A DNA stretch of 64,000 nucleotides from Lysobacter sp. M2-1 (GCF_022662495.1 NZ_JAKPBU010000001.1:1612001-1676000), one strand, 5' to 3'; positions 15,375-25,056 are shown, numbered from the stretch's first letter. Made by a program: numbers and translations. Notes: generated by a model not told the origin, from the sequence alone.

Positions 15375-18300
15375 CAGCACCCGGATGGGACTGTCCGGGC
15401 GAATCGCCGCCGCATTCCAGTCCAATCCGCTGACCCCGATCCTGGCGATCATGGGCCTGATGCTGGGCCTGGTCGCGGTGCTGATCACGCCGCGCGAGGA
15501 AGAGCCGCAGATCGACGTGACCATGGCCAACGTGTTCGTCCCCTTCGCCGGGGCCAGCGCGCGCGACGTCGAGCAGTTGGTCAGCACGCCGCTGGAACAG
15601 AAGCTGTCGGAAATCGAGGGCATCAAGCACATCTATTCGATCAGCCGTCCGGGCATGGCGGTGCTGACGGTGGAGTACACCGTGGGCGTGGAGCGCCAGC
15701 CGGCGATCGTGCGCCTGTACAACCAGGTCTATTCCAACCAAGACTGGATGCCGGCCGGTGTCGGCGTCGGGCAGCCGCTGATCAAGCCCAAGGGCATCGA
15801 CGACGTGCCCGTGATGGCCCTGACCGTGTGGACGGACGACCCGCAGCGCGGCGCCGCCGAGCTGGCCGAGGTCGCGCACACGCTGGAGACCGAACTCAAA
15901 CGCATCCCCGGCACCCGCGACGTCTACACCATCGGCGCGCCGGATCGGGTCGTGTCGGTCACGCTGGATCCCTCCAGGTTGGCCGCATACGGCCTGGCGG
16001 TATCCGACCTGACCCAGGCCCTGCAGGCGGCCAATGCGGTGCGCCAGGTCGGCGAGCGCATCGGTGCGCAGGGCCCGGTGCCGGTGACGGCGGGCCGGTT
16101 CCTGGCCAGCGCGGACGAGGTCGCCGAGCTGGTGATCGGCCTCGATGGCGGCCGCCCCCTGCACCTGGCCGACGTCGCGGACGTGCGCGCCGGCGGCGAC
16201 ATCGCCCTGCGCTACGCCTGGCACGGCGCGCCCGCCGGGCGCGAGGGTCCGGCTTCCGGGCTGGCGCCTGCGGTGACGATCGCGGTGGCCAAGAAGCCCG
16301 GCAGCAACGCCGCCGATATCACCGGCGCGATCGCGACGCGCCTGGACCAGCTGCGCGGCGAGCTGATTCCCGAGGGCGTGCATGTCACCGTCACCCGGGA
16401 CTACGGGCTCACCGCCACCGACAAGGCGCAGAAGCTGATCCAGAAGCTGGCGTTCGCCACCGCTTCGGTGGTCCTGCTGGTGCTGTTCGCACTCGGCTGG
16501 CGCGAGGCGATCGTGGTCGGCAGCGCGGTCGTGCTTACCCTGGCGATCACCCTGTTCGCCTCGTGGGCGATGGGGTTCACCCTCAACCGCGTTTCGCTGT
16601 TCGCGCTGATCTTCTCGATCGGCATCCTGGTCGACGATGCGATCGTGGTGGTGGAGAACATCCACCGGCACATGGTGCGGGGCGGCAAGACCCTGCGCGA
16701 GGCGATTCCGCCGGCGGTGGACGAAGTGGGCGGACCGACCATCCTGGCCACCTTCACCGTGATCGCGGCATTGATGCCGATGGCCTTCGTCTCGGGCCTG
16801 ATGGGGCCCTACATGCGCCCGATCCCCATCAACGCCTCGGTGGGCATGCTGATCTCGCTGGCGGTGGCGCTGGTGGTGACGCCGTGGCTGTCGCTGAAAC
16901 TGCTGTCGCGGCATGTGGCGACAGCGGAGCAGGAGGCACACAAAACCGCGGACTCCCAAGGCGGGGAAACGCGCCTGCACCGCCTGTTCGGCGCCATCAT
17001 GCGACCGTTCCTGGACCCGGACGCGGGCAGCCGCCGGCGCAAGCTGCTGTTCGCCGGCATGGCCGCGCTGGTGGTCCTGGCGGCGTCGCTGACGGTGCTG
17101 CAGTGGGTGGTGCTGAAGATGCTGCCGTTCGACAACAAGTCCGAGATCCAGGTGGTCGTGGACCTGCCCGAAGGCAGCACGTTGGAAGACACCAATGCGC
17201 TGCTCGTCGACCTGGCAGCCGTGGTCGACACGGTGCCCGAGGTGCTCGATTACCAGGGCTATGCCGGCACCGCGGCGCCGATGAACTTCAACGGCCTGGT
17301 GCGGCAGTACTTCCTGCGCAGCGGCAGCAACGTCGGCGACCTGCAGATCAACCTGGTCGACAAGCACGAGCGCGACCGTCAGAGCCACGAACTCGCGCGC
17401 GCGCTGCGCCCGAAACTGGCAGAAGTCGGCGTGCGCCACGGCGCGTCGGTGAAGGTGGTGGAGGTGCCGCCCGGGCCGCCGGTGCTCTCGCCCGTGGTGG
17501 CCGAACTCTACGGCCCAGATTACGCGCGCAGCCGCACTCTGGCGCTGGAGCTGGAAAAGCGCTTCCGCAAGACCGAGGGCATCGTCGACGTCGACACCAG
17601 CGTGGAGAGCGATGCGCCGCGCGAAGTGCTGACCGTGGACCGCGAACGCGCCGCGCGCCTGGGCGTGCCGCAGGCCTCGATCGCCGACGCCCTGGCCGCC
17701 GCGGTGTCGGGGCTGGACGCGACCTACGTGCACGATGGCAGCTCCAAGTACCCGCGCGCCGTGCGCCTGCGCCTGCCCGCGTCGGAGCAGGCCGGCATCG
17801 AGCGCCTGCTGGCGCTGCGGGTACGCGGTGGGGAAGGGCAACTGGTGCCGCTGTCGGAACTGGTGAGCGTGCAGCGTGCGCCGTGGGACGGCGCGATCCA
17901 TCACAAGGATCTGCTGCCCGTGGTCTATGTCACCGCCGACGAGGCCGGGCGGCTGGACAGCCCGCTGTACGGCATGTTCGATCTGGTCGGGCAGCTGCGC
18001 GATGCCAGGGTGGGCGGACAGCAGATCGCCCAGACCTTCATCGCGCAGCCGCAGGACACCAGCGATTTCGCCGTGAAGTGGGACGGCGAGTGGCAGATCA
18101 CCTACGAGACCTTCCGCGACATGGGCATCGCCTACGCGGCTGGCATGGTCCTGATCTACCTGCTCGTGGTCGCGCAGTTCCGCAGCTATCTGGTGCCGCT
18201 GGTGATCATGGCGCCGATCCCGCTGACCGTGATCGGCGTGATGCCGGGCCACGCGCTGCTCGGCGCGCAGTTCACCGCCACCTCGATGATCGGCATGATC

Positions 18301-18606
18301 GCGCTGGCCGGCATCATCGTGCGCAACTCGATCCTGCTGGTGGACTTCATCAACCAGTCCGTCGCCGCCGGCCGCAGCGCGGCGGACGCGGTCGTGGAAG
18401 CCTGCGCGGTGCGCGCCAAGCCGATCGTGCTGACCGGATTCGCGGCGATGCTGGGGGCGTTCTTCATCCTCGACGATCCGATCTTCAACGGCCTTGCGGT
18501 GGCGTTGATCTTCGGCATCCTGGTCAGCACCGTGCTCACGCTGGTCGTGATCCCGCTGCTGTACTACGTGCTGCTGGCGGCGCAGGCGCGCCGCGCCGTG
18601 GCCTGA
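15367..18606 (+). CDS. RND-family inner-membrane efflux pump
   Basis: A 1079-residue AcrB-like permease with 12 transmembrane helices and two large periplasmic loops. The TM4 proton-relay aspartates appear in ILVDDAIVVVEN. The first loop starts PRVEEEPQIDV-like (PREEEPQID), and the pump shows the duplicated RND architecture (second TM block about 920-1075). It belongs to the broad multidrug/solute group rather than the CzcA metal group by these motifs. Position in the SQR operon suggests it exports a sulfur compound, for example a persulfide, or protects against the same stress. That substrate is inference. The start overlaps the adaptor gene and is preceded by GGAG. Confidence 0.9.
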   Translation: MADSTRMGLSGRIAAAFQSNPLTPILAIMGLMLGLVAVLITPREEEPQIDVTMANVFVPFAGASARDVEQLVSTPLEQKLSEIEGIKHIYSISRPGMAVLTVEYTVGVERQPAIVRLYNQVYSNQDWMPAGVGVGQPLIKPKGIDDVPVMALTVWTDDPQRGAAELAEVAHTLETELKRIPGTRDVYTIGAPDRVVSVTLDPSRLAAYGLAVSDLTQALQAANAVRQVGERIGAQGPVPVTAGRFLASADEVAELVIGLDGGRPLHLADVADVRAGGDIALRYAWHGAPAGREGPASGLAPAVTIAVAKKPGSNAADITGAIATRLDQLRGELIPEGVHVTVTRDYGLTATDKAQKLIQKLAFATASVVLLVLFALGWREAIVVGSAVVLTLAITLFASWAMGFTLNRVSLFALIFSIGILVDDAIVVVENIHRHMVRGGKTLREAIPPAVDEVGGPTILATFTVIAALMPMAFVSGLMGPYMRPIPINASVGMLISLAVALVVTPWLSLKLLSRHVATAEQEAHKTADSQGGETRLHRLFGAIMRPFLDPDAGSRRRKLLFAGMAALVVLAASLTVLQWVVLKMLPFDNKSEIQVVVDLPEGSTLEDTNALLVDLAAVVDTVPEVLDYQGYAGTAAPMNFNGLVRQYFLRSGSNVGDLQINLVDKHERDRQSHELARALRPKLAEVGVRHGASVKVVEVPPGPPVLSPVVAELYGPDYARSRTLALELEKRFRKTEGIVDVDTSVESDAPREVLTVDRERAARLGVPQASIADALAAAVSGLDATYVHDGSSKYPRAVRLRLPASEQAGIERLLALRVRGGEGQLVPLSELVSVQRAPWDGAIHHKDLLPVVYVTADEAGRLDSPLYGMFDLVGQLRDARVGGQQIAQTFIAQPQDTSDFAVKWDGEWQITYETFRDMGIAYAAGMVLIYLLVVAQFRSYLVPLVIMAPIPLTVIGVMPGHALLGAQFTATSMIGMIALAGIIVRNSILLVDFINQSVAAGRSAADAVVEACAVRAKPIVLTGFAAMLGAFFILDDPIFNGLAVALIFGILVSTVLTLVVIPLLYYVLLAAQARRAVA

Positions 18607-18626
18607 TCTTGCTACCGGAGAACACG

Positions 18627-19106
18627 ATGAGCGTAGATGAAGCGATCCGCGTCACCCTGGAACAGGAGGACGATTACGCCTTCCGCATCCGGTTCGACAA
18701 GGCAGGGATCGCGCCCCTGCTCGGCGACGAAGCCGCCCCGTTGGGTCAGGACCGCGGTCCCAATCCCTCGCGGCTGCTGCTGGCCGCCGTCGCCAATTGT
18801 CTCTCGGCCAGCTTGCTGTTCGCGCTGCGCAAATACAAGAACACGCCGGGCCCGGTGCGCGCCGAGATCACCGCCACGCCGATGCGCAACGCCGAAGGAC
18901 GCTGGCGCATTCCCAAGGCCTTCGCCGAGATCCGTCTGGCCGAGGGCGGCGAAGCTCACGAACACCTGGACCGGATCCTCGAGCAATTCGAGCAGTTCTG
19001 CATCGTGACCCAGAGCGTACGCGAAGGCATCGATGTCGAAGTGACGGTGAAGGACGCGCACGGCCGGGTGCTGCTCGGCAACAAGAGCTTCGAAGCCGGA
19101 TCATGA
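18627..19106 (+). CDS. OsmC-like thiol peroxidase-family protein
   Basis: A 159-residue OsmC/Ohr-fold protein with the two family cysteines, one in ANCLSAS (about residue 56) and one in QFCIVTQSV (about 127). Such proteins reduce organic hydroperoxides through a redox Cys pair, and some OsmC-like proteins act on sulfane sulfur. It follows the RND pump by 20 nt (SD CCGGAG), and its stop overlaps the thioredoxin start as ATGA, a tight translational coupling. Its place in a sulfide operon favours a persulfide-related role, which is inference. Confidence 0.87.
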   Translation: MSVDEAIRVTLEQEDDYAFRIRFDKAGIAPLLGDEAAPLGQDRGPNPSRLLLAAVANCLSASLLFALRKYKNTPGPVRAEITATPMRNAEGRWRIPKAFAEIRLAEGGEAHEHLDRILEQFEQFCIVTQSVREGIDVEVTVKDAHGRVLLGNKSFEAGS

Positions 19107-19540
19107 GCGACACGATCCTTGTCGTGTGCCCGCACTGCCACGCGCCCAACCGGGTGCCGCTGGCGCGGCTGTCCGAAGCGCCGGTGTGCGGACGCTGCAA
19201 GCGCGCGCTGTTCGATGCCCAGCCGGTGGCGCTGGATGCGGCCTCGTTCGAGACTCACGTCATGCGCGGGGAGCTGCCGGTGCTGGTCGACTTCTGGGCG
19301 CCATGGTGCGGGCCGTGCCGGATGATGGCGCCGCAGTTCGAGGCCGCCGCCGCGCAGCTGGAGCCGCGGGTGCGCCTGGCCAAGGTCAATACCGAGGCGG
19401 AGCCCGCGCTGGGCGCACGCTTCGACGTGCGCAGCATTCCCACCCTCATCCTGTTCCGGCAGGGGCGTGAGGTGGCGCGCCGGGCCGGTGCCAGCGGCGC
19501 GGCCGGCATCGTGCGCTGGGCGCGTTCGCAGCTGTCCTGA
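19103..19540 (+). CDS. trxC: Thioredoxin 2 with N-terminal zinc ribbon
   Basis: A 145-residue TrxC-type thioredoxin: zinc-binding cysteines C9, C12, C29 and C32 (CPHC and CGRC), then the thioredoxin fold with WCGPC at 68-72 and the cis-proline loop SIPTL. It reduces disulfides and, in other systems, persulfides, and the zinc finger tunes its potential. It is the last gene of the sulfide operon and overlaps the OsmC gene by four bases. It could regenerate OsmC, rhodanese or BigR thiols. Confidence 0.93.
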   Translation: MSDTILVVCPHCHAPNRVPLARLSEAPVCGRCKRALFDAQPVALDAASFETHVMRGELPVLVDFWAPWCGPCRMMAPQFEAAAAQLEPRVRLAKVNTEAEPALGARFDVRSIPTLILFRQGREVARRAGASGAAGIVRWARSQLS

Positions 19541-19635
19541 GGCGCGCACTGCGGGTCCAGTTCGCCCAACCGCAGGGGAGCGACCGGCTGCGATAATCGG
19601 CCCGGCCCGCCCGGGCGCCGACCGGTGATTCAGCC

Positions 19636-20874
19636 ATGCAGCACTCTGTAACCACGACCGAACTGTTCCTTGTCGCGATGGCGATCATCTTTTCGGTGCC
19701 CTACCTGGTATGGCGGGTGGCCCGCACCGAGTATTTCGCGCCCCTGGTCGTCGTGCAGATCGTGGCCGGCGTGCTGCTCGGGCCGGGTGTATTGGGACAT
19801 GCGTTCCCCGAGTACTACGCCACGGTCTTCACCAAGGACGTGATCACCGCACTCAATGGTGTCGCCTGGTGGGCGGTGATGCTGTTCGTGATGATCGCGG
19901 GCATCGAGCTGGACGTGCGCAAGGCCTGGAGCAGCCGGCGCGAAAGCGGGATCACCGCCGGGCTCGCACTGGGAGTGCCGCTGCTGTTCGGCTGCGCCGC
20001 GGCGACGGCCCTGTCGCTCTTCCCCGGGTGGATGGGTGCACGGGCGCAGTCCTGGCAGTTCGTGGTGGGCGTGGGCATGGCCTGCGCGGTCACCGCGCTG
20101 CCGATCCTGATCCTGCTGATGGAAAAGCTTGGCCTGCTGCGCCAGCCGATCGGCCAGCGGATCCTGCGCTACGCCAGCCTCGACGATGTCGCGATCTGGG
20201 GCGTGCTCGCGCTGGTGCTGATGGACTGGGAACGGATCGGTCGCCAGGGCGCGTTTCTGGTTGCATTCGCCGTGGCCTGCATCGGCTTCCGCGCGCTGAT
20301 GCGGCGCCTGCCCGAGCGCGATCGCTGGTACGTGGCGCTGGTCTGGCTGGCAGCCTGCGCGTTCGGCGCGGACTGGTCGGGCCTGCACTTCATGGTCGGC
20401 GCTTTCCTGGCCGGCGTGGTGATGGATGCGGAATGGTTCGACCAGGAAGCGATGGACAAGCTGCGCCACCACGTGCTGCTGGTGCTGATGCCGGTGTTCT
20501 TCCTCAGCACCGGGCTGCGCACGTCGTGGACGCTGGGCGGCAGCGTGGTGTTCCTGGTGGCAGGCGTACTGCTGCTGGCATCGGTGAGCGGCAAGCTGAC
20601 CGGTGTGCACCTGGCGGGACGGATCCTGAAGTGGCCGCGTGGCGAAGCCTCGATCATCGGCTGGCTGCTGCAGACCAAGGCCCTGATCGAGATCATCTTC
20701 GCCAACATCCTGCTCGACAAGCAGCTCATCACCAGCGAGATGTTCACCGCGCTGCTGCTGATGGCGGTGGCCAGCACCATGCTGACGGTGCCGGTCGTGG
20801 CGCCGAAGCTGCGACGCGCGCTGCTGGACAAGGCGAGTCGCATCGGTATCGTGCGTCCGGCGGATGCGCCCTAG
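19636..20874 (+). CDS. Cation:proton antiporter (CPA2-like)
   Basis: A 412-residue polytopic protein with about 12 membrane helices and the Na+/H+ exchanger fold: GVLLGPGVLG in an early helix, MLFVMIAGIELDVRKA in the ion-binding region, and GAFLAGVVMDAEWF. It exchanges Na+ or K+ for H+ across the inner membrane. It lacks the C-terminal TrkA-N/RCK domain of KefB or KefC. It follows trxC by about 95 nt in the same direction and is probably a separate unit. The ion preference cannot be told. Confidence 0.86.
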   Translation: MQHSVTTTELFLVAMAIIFSVPYLVWRVARTEYFAPLVVVQIVAGVLLGPGVLGHAFPEYYATVFTKDVITALNGVAWWAVMLFVMIAGIELDVRKAWSSRRESGITAGLALGVPLLFGCAAATALSLFPGWMGARAQSWQFVVGVGMACAVTALPILILLMEKLGLLRQPIGQRILRYASLDDVAIWGVLALVLMDWERIGRQGAFLVAFAVACIGFRALMRRLPERDRWYVALVWLAACAFGADWSGLHFMVGAFLAGVVMDAEWFDQEAMDKLRHHVLLVLMPVFFLSTGLRTSWTLGGSVVFLVAGVLLLASVSGKLTGVHLAGRILKWPRGEASIIGWLLQTKALIEIIFANILLDKQLITSEMFTALLLMAVASTMLTVPVVAPKLRRALLDKASRIGIVRPADAP

Positions 20875-20898
20875 ACAGCCGCGAGCCCGCGACCGCCT

Positions 20899-21747
20899 TC
20901 AGCGCAGTTCGACCAGCAGCGGGAAATGATCGGAGGGATAGCGGCCAGCCTCGTTGGTGTCGAGCGTGGTGGCGGACAGCACCTCGAAGCCGCGCACCAA
21001 CACCCAGTCGATGCGCTGGTCGGGCTGGCCGGTGAAGCCGTGGAAAGTGCCCTCCGGGCCTGAACGCCGCGCCGCGACGGTCCAGGCATCGCGCAGGGCC
21101 GATGTCGCCGCGGCATGGGTCGGGCTGCCCGGTGGGGTGTTGAAGTCGCCGGTCACCACCACCGGCACGTCGGACGGCAATGCGGCGATGCGCGACAGCA
21201 GCAGGCGCGCGCCGCGCACGCGCGCGCCCTCGTCCTCCTCACGGTAGGGCAGGTGGGTGTTGAACAGGTAGAAGCGTCGGTCGTCGGAGATACGCTGGAA
21301 CAGCGCCCAGGTGACCATGCGCGGATAGAGATTTCCCCAGCTGATGCTTCCAGGCACTTCGGGCGTGTCCGACAGCCAGAAATCGCCCGCCTCCAGCACG
21401 CGCAGGCGGTCGCGGCGATAGAACACGCCCATGTGTTCGTCGCTGTGGTCGCCGCGCCGGCTGGTTCCGAACCAGGCATAGTCCGGCAGCTGCGAGACCA
21501 GGTAATCGCCCTGCGGCTTGTGCAGCTCCTGGGTGCCGATCACATCCGGGTCCGCGTCGCGGATGGTTTTCGCCGCCAGGGCGCGGCGCGCTTCCCAGCG
21601 GTTGGGTCCGTCGGACTCCACCGGCAGGCGCACGTTGAAGCTCATCACCCGCAGCGTCGGCGCATCGGTCCTGGTGGGTGGGGCCGATGCGCAGGCGGAC
21701 AGCAGCATCAGCATGAACAGCGCAAGCATGCGGCGTGGAAGCGTCAT
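20899..21747 (-). CDS. Endonuclease/exonuclease/phosphatase-family lipoprotein
   Basis: A 282-residue protein with a lipoprotein signal (LMLLSACAS, Cys about 19) and a metal-dependent EEP fold: LRVMSFNVRLP, GTQEL with the metal-binding Glu, VVVTGDFNTPPGS with the catalytic Asp and Asn, and PSDHFPLLVEL with the terminal His. Exported members often cleave phosphodiesters in lipids, nucleic acids or sugars. Start ATG 21747 is chosen because the signal peptide begins there. A longer frame to 21957 has no signal-like start. Substrate unknown. Confidence 0.88.
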   Translation of the reverse strand: MTLPRRMLALFMLMLLSACASAPPTRTDAPTLRVMSFNVRLPVESDGPNRWEARRALAAKTIRDADPDVIGTQELHKPQGDYLVSQLPDYAWFGTSRRGDHSDEHMGVFYRRDRLRVLEAGDFWLSDTPEVPGSISWGNLYPRMVTWALFQRISDDRRFYLFNTHLPYREEDEGARVRGARLLLSRIAALPSDVPVVVTGDFNTPPGSPTHAAATSALRDAWTVAARRSGPEGTFHGFTGQPDQRIDWVLVRGFEVLSATTLDTNEAGRYPSDHFPLLVELR

Positions 21748-21802
21748 GGTTCCGGGGCACTCCGATGGCCTGGGGCGAGGATAGCGTCTGCACTGCGACA
21801 CT

Positions 21803-22084
21803 GTGACGACGTCGTGCGAGACTGCCCTCGTGCCCGAGCTTCCCGCCTCAGACCCCGGATCCGACCCCGCGTCCAGGCGCGCCCGGCGCCTGCTGCCGGC
21901 CTGCCTCGCGGTATTCATGTCGGCCTTCGTCGCCGCCGTGGTGACGGCGATCAACACGGGCGTGGACCGGGGCTATCCGGCGCGCTGGCTGCTGGCCTGG
22001 ATCATCGCCGGGCCGGCCGCGATCGTGGCTGCATACGTATTCCGGCCGCTGGCCTGGCGCCTGGCGCGTCGCTTGGCGCGCTAG
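21803..22084 (+). CDS. DUF2798-like small membrane protein
   Basis: A 93-residue protein with two transmembrane helices (about 30-52 and 62-80) in the pattern of DUF2798: LLPACLAVFMSAFVAAVVTAIN with a TG loop, then LLAWIIAGPAAIVAAYVFRP. Family function is unknown. No ATG is present. GTG 21803 or GTG 21830 could start it, and neither has a good ribosome site, so the N-terminus is uncertain. It is divergent from the EEP lipoprotein gene. Confidence 0.7.
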   Translation: MTTSCETALVPELPASDPGSDPASRRARRLLPACLAVFMSAFVAAVVTAINTGVDRGYPARWLLAWIIAGPAAIVAAYVFRPLAWRLARRLAR

Positions 22085-22124
22085 CCGGCTTATGCTCGCG
22101 GGCCGACTCAAACGGAAGCCCCGC

Positions 22125-23951
22125 ATGTCAGCCATCGCCCGCATCGGATCCGCATTCGCTCTGGCTGGCCTGCTTGCGGCCGGGTACGCGCCGGGCGCAT
22201 CGGCGCAGGATGCCGGCGCGTCCTATCGCGGCCGCCTGCCGCAGGACGAAGTCGTGTATTTCGTACTTCCGGATCGCTTCGCGAACGGGTCACCCGACAA
22301 TGACCGCGGTGGCATTCCCGGCGAGCGTCTGCAGCACGGTTTCGACCCGACCCACAAGGGCTTCTACCACGGTGGCGACCTGGCCGGATTGCTGTCCAGA
22401 CTCGATTACATCCAGGCGCTTGGCGCCACCGCCATCTGGCTGGGCCCGATCTACAAGAACAAGCCGGTGCAGGGGAGGCCGGGACGCGAATCCTCTGGCT
22501 ACCACGGGTACTGGATCACCGATTTCACCCAGGTCGATCCGCATTTCGGCACGCGCGAGGAATTCAAGGCGCTGGTCGACGCGCTGCACGCGCGCGGCAT
22601 GAAGATCTACCTGGACATCATCACCAACCACACCGCGGACGTGATCAAGTACCGCGACTGCGATGCCGACCCGTGCCCCTATCGCGCGCTGGCCGACTAT
22701 CCCTACACCCGGCGTGGCGGTATCGACGGCGCGCCGATCAATGATGGTTTCCTCGGGGACGATGCGGCGCACCAGGACGCGGCAAACTTCGCGCGGCTGC
22801 GTGATGTCGACTATGCCTACCAGGCCTACGTGCCCGATGGCGAGCAGGATTCCAAGACGCCGGCCTGGCTCAACGAGCTGCGCTATTACCACAACCGCGG
22901 TGATTCCACCTGGAAGGGCGAAAGCGTCACCTACGGCGATTTCTCCGGGCTCGACGACCTGCTGACCGAACATCCGCGCGTGGTCCAGGGCTTCATCGAC
23001 ATCTTTGGACAGTGGATCGACGATTTCGGGATCGACGGGTTCCGCATCGACACGGCCAGGCATGTGAAGCCCGAGTTCTGGCAGGCCTTCGTACCGGCGA
23101 TGCTGGCGCGGGCCAAGGCGCGCGGCATTCCGAATTTCCACATCTTCGGCGAGGTCTACGATCCGGATCCGGGCATGCTGGCGCGCTTCACCCGCGTCGA
23201 CCGCTATCCGGCAGTGCTGGACTTTGCGTTCCAGTCGGCGGTGGCCGATGCGATCGCAGGCAAGGCGGGCACGGACCGGCTGGCACGGCTGTTCTTCTTC
23301 GACGCTGATTACGAAGGCGGCGCGCCGGCGGCGCTGCAGTTGCCCACCTTCCTCGGCAACCACGACATGGGGCGCTTCGCACATTTCGTGCGCGAGGCGC
23401 GTCCCGGCGTCGGCGAGGACGAATTGCTCAAGCGGGTCGAACTGGCGCATGCGCTGCTGTTCCTGGCCCGCGGCGTGCCGGTGATCTATTACGGCGACGA
23501 GCAGGGATTCGCCGGCGACGGCGGCGACCAGGACGCGCGCCAGGACATGTTCGCCAGCCAGGTGGCCTCATACAACGACGACGCCCTGGTGGGCAGCATG
23601 CAGACCACGGCGGTGGAGAATTTCGCCAGCGACGGCCCGCTGTTCCGGACGATCGCGCGGCTCGCCGGGCTGCGCCGCGACGACCCCGCGCTGCGCCGCG
23701 GCGAGATGCGCGTGCGCTACGCCGGCGACGCGCCGGGGCTGTTCGCCTTTTCGCGCCTGCTCGATGGCGCCGAAACGCTGGTGGCGGTCAACACCGGCGA
23801 CAAACCGGTGTCCGCGCAGGTGCTGGTCGATGCAGGCTCGCAGCGATGGGAATCCGCGGCCGGCAGCTGCACTCCCACCTCATCGGCGCCGGGCAGCGTC
23901 CGCGTCGAGTTGCCGCCGCTGTCGTATAGCGTGTGCCGGGCCAAACCCTGA
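22125..23951 (+). CDS. Secreted GH13 alpha-amylase-family glycosidase
   Basis: A 608-residue glycoside hydrolase with a signal peptide (1-28, ending ASAQ). Family GH13 catalytic residues are visible: nucleophile D309 in GFRIDTARH, acid/base E343 in FGEVYD, and D414 in FLGNHD. The DIITNHT block holds conserved region I. A C-terminal beta domain closes the chain. It cleaves alpha-1,4-glucans or related oligosaccharides in the periplasm or outside. Start ATG 22125 fits the signal peptide better than an upstream ATG at 22092. There is no TonB partner next to it, so the substrate class is broad. Confidence 0.92.
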   Translation: MSAIARIGSAFALAGLLAAGYAPGASAQDAGASYRGRLPQDEVVYFVLPDRFANGSPDNDRGGIPGERLQHGFDPTHKGFYHGGDLAGLLSRLDYIQALGATAIWLGPIYKNKPVQGRPGRESSGYHGYWITDFTQVDPHFGTREEFKALVDALHARGMKIYLDIITNHTADVIKYRDCDADPCPYRALADYPYTRRGGIDGAPINDGFLGDDAAHQDAANFARLRDVDYAYQAYVPDGEQDSKTPAWLNELRYYHNRGDSTWKGESVTYGDFSGLDDLLTEHPRVVQGFIDIFGQWIDDFGIDGFRIDTARHVKPEFWQAFVPAMLARAKARGIPNFHIFGEVYDPDPGMLARFTRVDRYPAVLDFAFQSAVADAIAGKAGTDRLARLFFFDADYEGGAPAALQLPTFLGNHDMGRFAHFVREARPGVGEDELLKRVELAHALLFLARGVPVIYYGDEQGFAGDGGDQDARQDMFASQVASYNDDALVGSMQTTAVENFASDGPLFRTIARLAGLRRDDPALRRGEMRVRYAGDAPGLFAFSRLLDGAETLVAVNTGDKPVSAQVLVDAGSQRWESAAGSCTPTSSAPGSVRVELPPLSYSVCRAKP

Positions 23952-23993
23952 TACTGGCGGCGGGGAACGCGCCCGAGGGCGACAGGGGGTCTC

Positions 23994-24983
23994 ATGCTGA
24001 AGGAAGTGCTGGCCGTGCTTGCGCTGGCCTGGCCGCTGGTGGCCATTGCGCAACAGGACGACGGTGCGGACGCGACGGCCGAGACGATCGAATGGCCATT
24101 GCCGTGGAAACAGGGCACGAGGATCGAGTACGACCAGAGTTACCGCGCAGTCGAGAGCCGCGACGGCAAGCAGGTCGCGATCACCGGCAGCGACCGGATC
24201 GTGCTCGAGATCGTGCGGGCCGACGAGGCCGGCTTCGTGCAGCGCTGGACCAGTACCGATCCCAGGATCGAGACGGGCGATCTTCCGGAGAGTCTGGCGG
24301 CGACGCTCAGGGCCACGATCGAAGCCATGCGCGACCTGGCGATCGACGTGCAGCTCGACAAGGAAGGCGCGTTCGCCGGCATCGCCAATCTGGAAGAGAT
24401 CCACCCGCGCTACCGCGAGGCAATGCGCGAAATGGTCGAGAACCTCACCGCGACGGGCAAGCCCGACGCCGCCGCGAAAGCGGCCGTGGACCGCATGATC
24501 GACATGCTCACTGCCAGGCCGGTGCTGGAACAGCAGCTGGCTGACATCCCCGCAGCCTACAACTTCGTCTCAGGCGGTGGGCTGGAGCTGGATGCCGAGT
24601 ACGAGTACGAGGACAGCGGCACCAATCCGCTGGGTGGCGAGCCGATCCCGATGCGCAACCGCCTTCATCTCACCACGGCAGACGATCCCCGGTTCCATGC
24701 ACTGACCTGGGAAGTCGAGCCGGACGCACAGGCGGCCTCGGCACTGGCCGCACAGGCAGCCGAACAGATGCTCGCGCCTCAGGCGTTCGGGCAGGACGCG
24801 GGCGCGCAGGAGAAGCTGCAGCAGGCGCTGGAGCAGGCGCGCGCCGACGCGAAGTTCACGACCACCGTGAGCTATCTGGTCGACAAGGCGACCGGCGTGA
24901 TCGAGCGCATGGAACAGGTCGAGGTCAAGCGGTTCGGGGGCAAGGACCAGAAGACTACGACGCTCCTGCAGCGTCGTCACTGA
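23994..24983 (+). CDS. Exported protein of unknown function
   Basis: A 329-residue protein with a signal peptide (LAVLALAWPLVAIAQ). I do not recognise the mature part. It is rich in Glu, Asp and Ala with alternating beta (IEYDQSYRAVE, VAITGSDRIVLEI) and long helical segments (LAATLRATIEAMRDLAIDVQ, AASALAAQAAEQML), and ends in a KTTTLLQRRH tail. The layout hints at two beta lobes separated by helices. AGGGGG precedes the ATG. It lies 42 nt after the amylase gene and could be cotranscribed with it. A periplasmic location is likely. Confidence 0.7.
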   Translation: MLKEVLAVLALAWPLVAIAQQDDGADATAETIEWPLPWKQGTRIEYDQSYRAVESRDGKQVAITGSDRIVLEIVRADEAGFVQRWTSTDPRIETGDLPESLAATLRATIEAMRDLAIDVQLDKEGAFAGIANLEEIHPRYREAMREMVENLTATGKPDAAAKAAVDRMIDMLTARPVLEQQLADIPAAYNFVSGGGLELDAEYEYEDSGTNPLGGEPIPMRNRLHLTTADDPRFHALTWEVEPDAQAASALAAQAAEQMLAPQAFGQDAGAQEKLQQALEQARADAKFTTTVSYLVDKATGVIERMEQVEVKRFGGKDQKTTTLLQRRH

Positions 24984-25056
24984 GTTCAATCGCGGGGTCA
25001 GGACGCAGTAACCGCCGCACGTCGGGCACGTGCGCAGGCGGTTCAGCTTCCGCGCC

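Noticed and set aside
15280-18252. 990-codon open frame on the minus strand
   Set aside because: Antisense to the RND pump. It is His/Arg/Gln-rich with no recognisable domain, a GC-driven shadow of a real gene.
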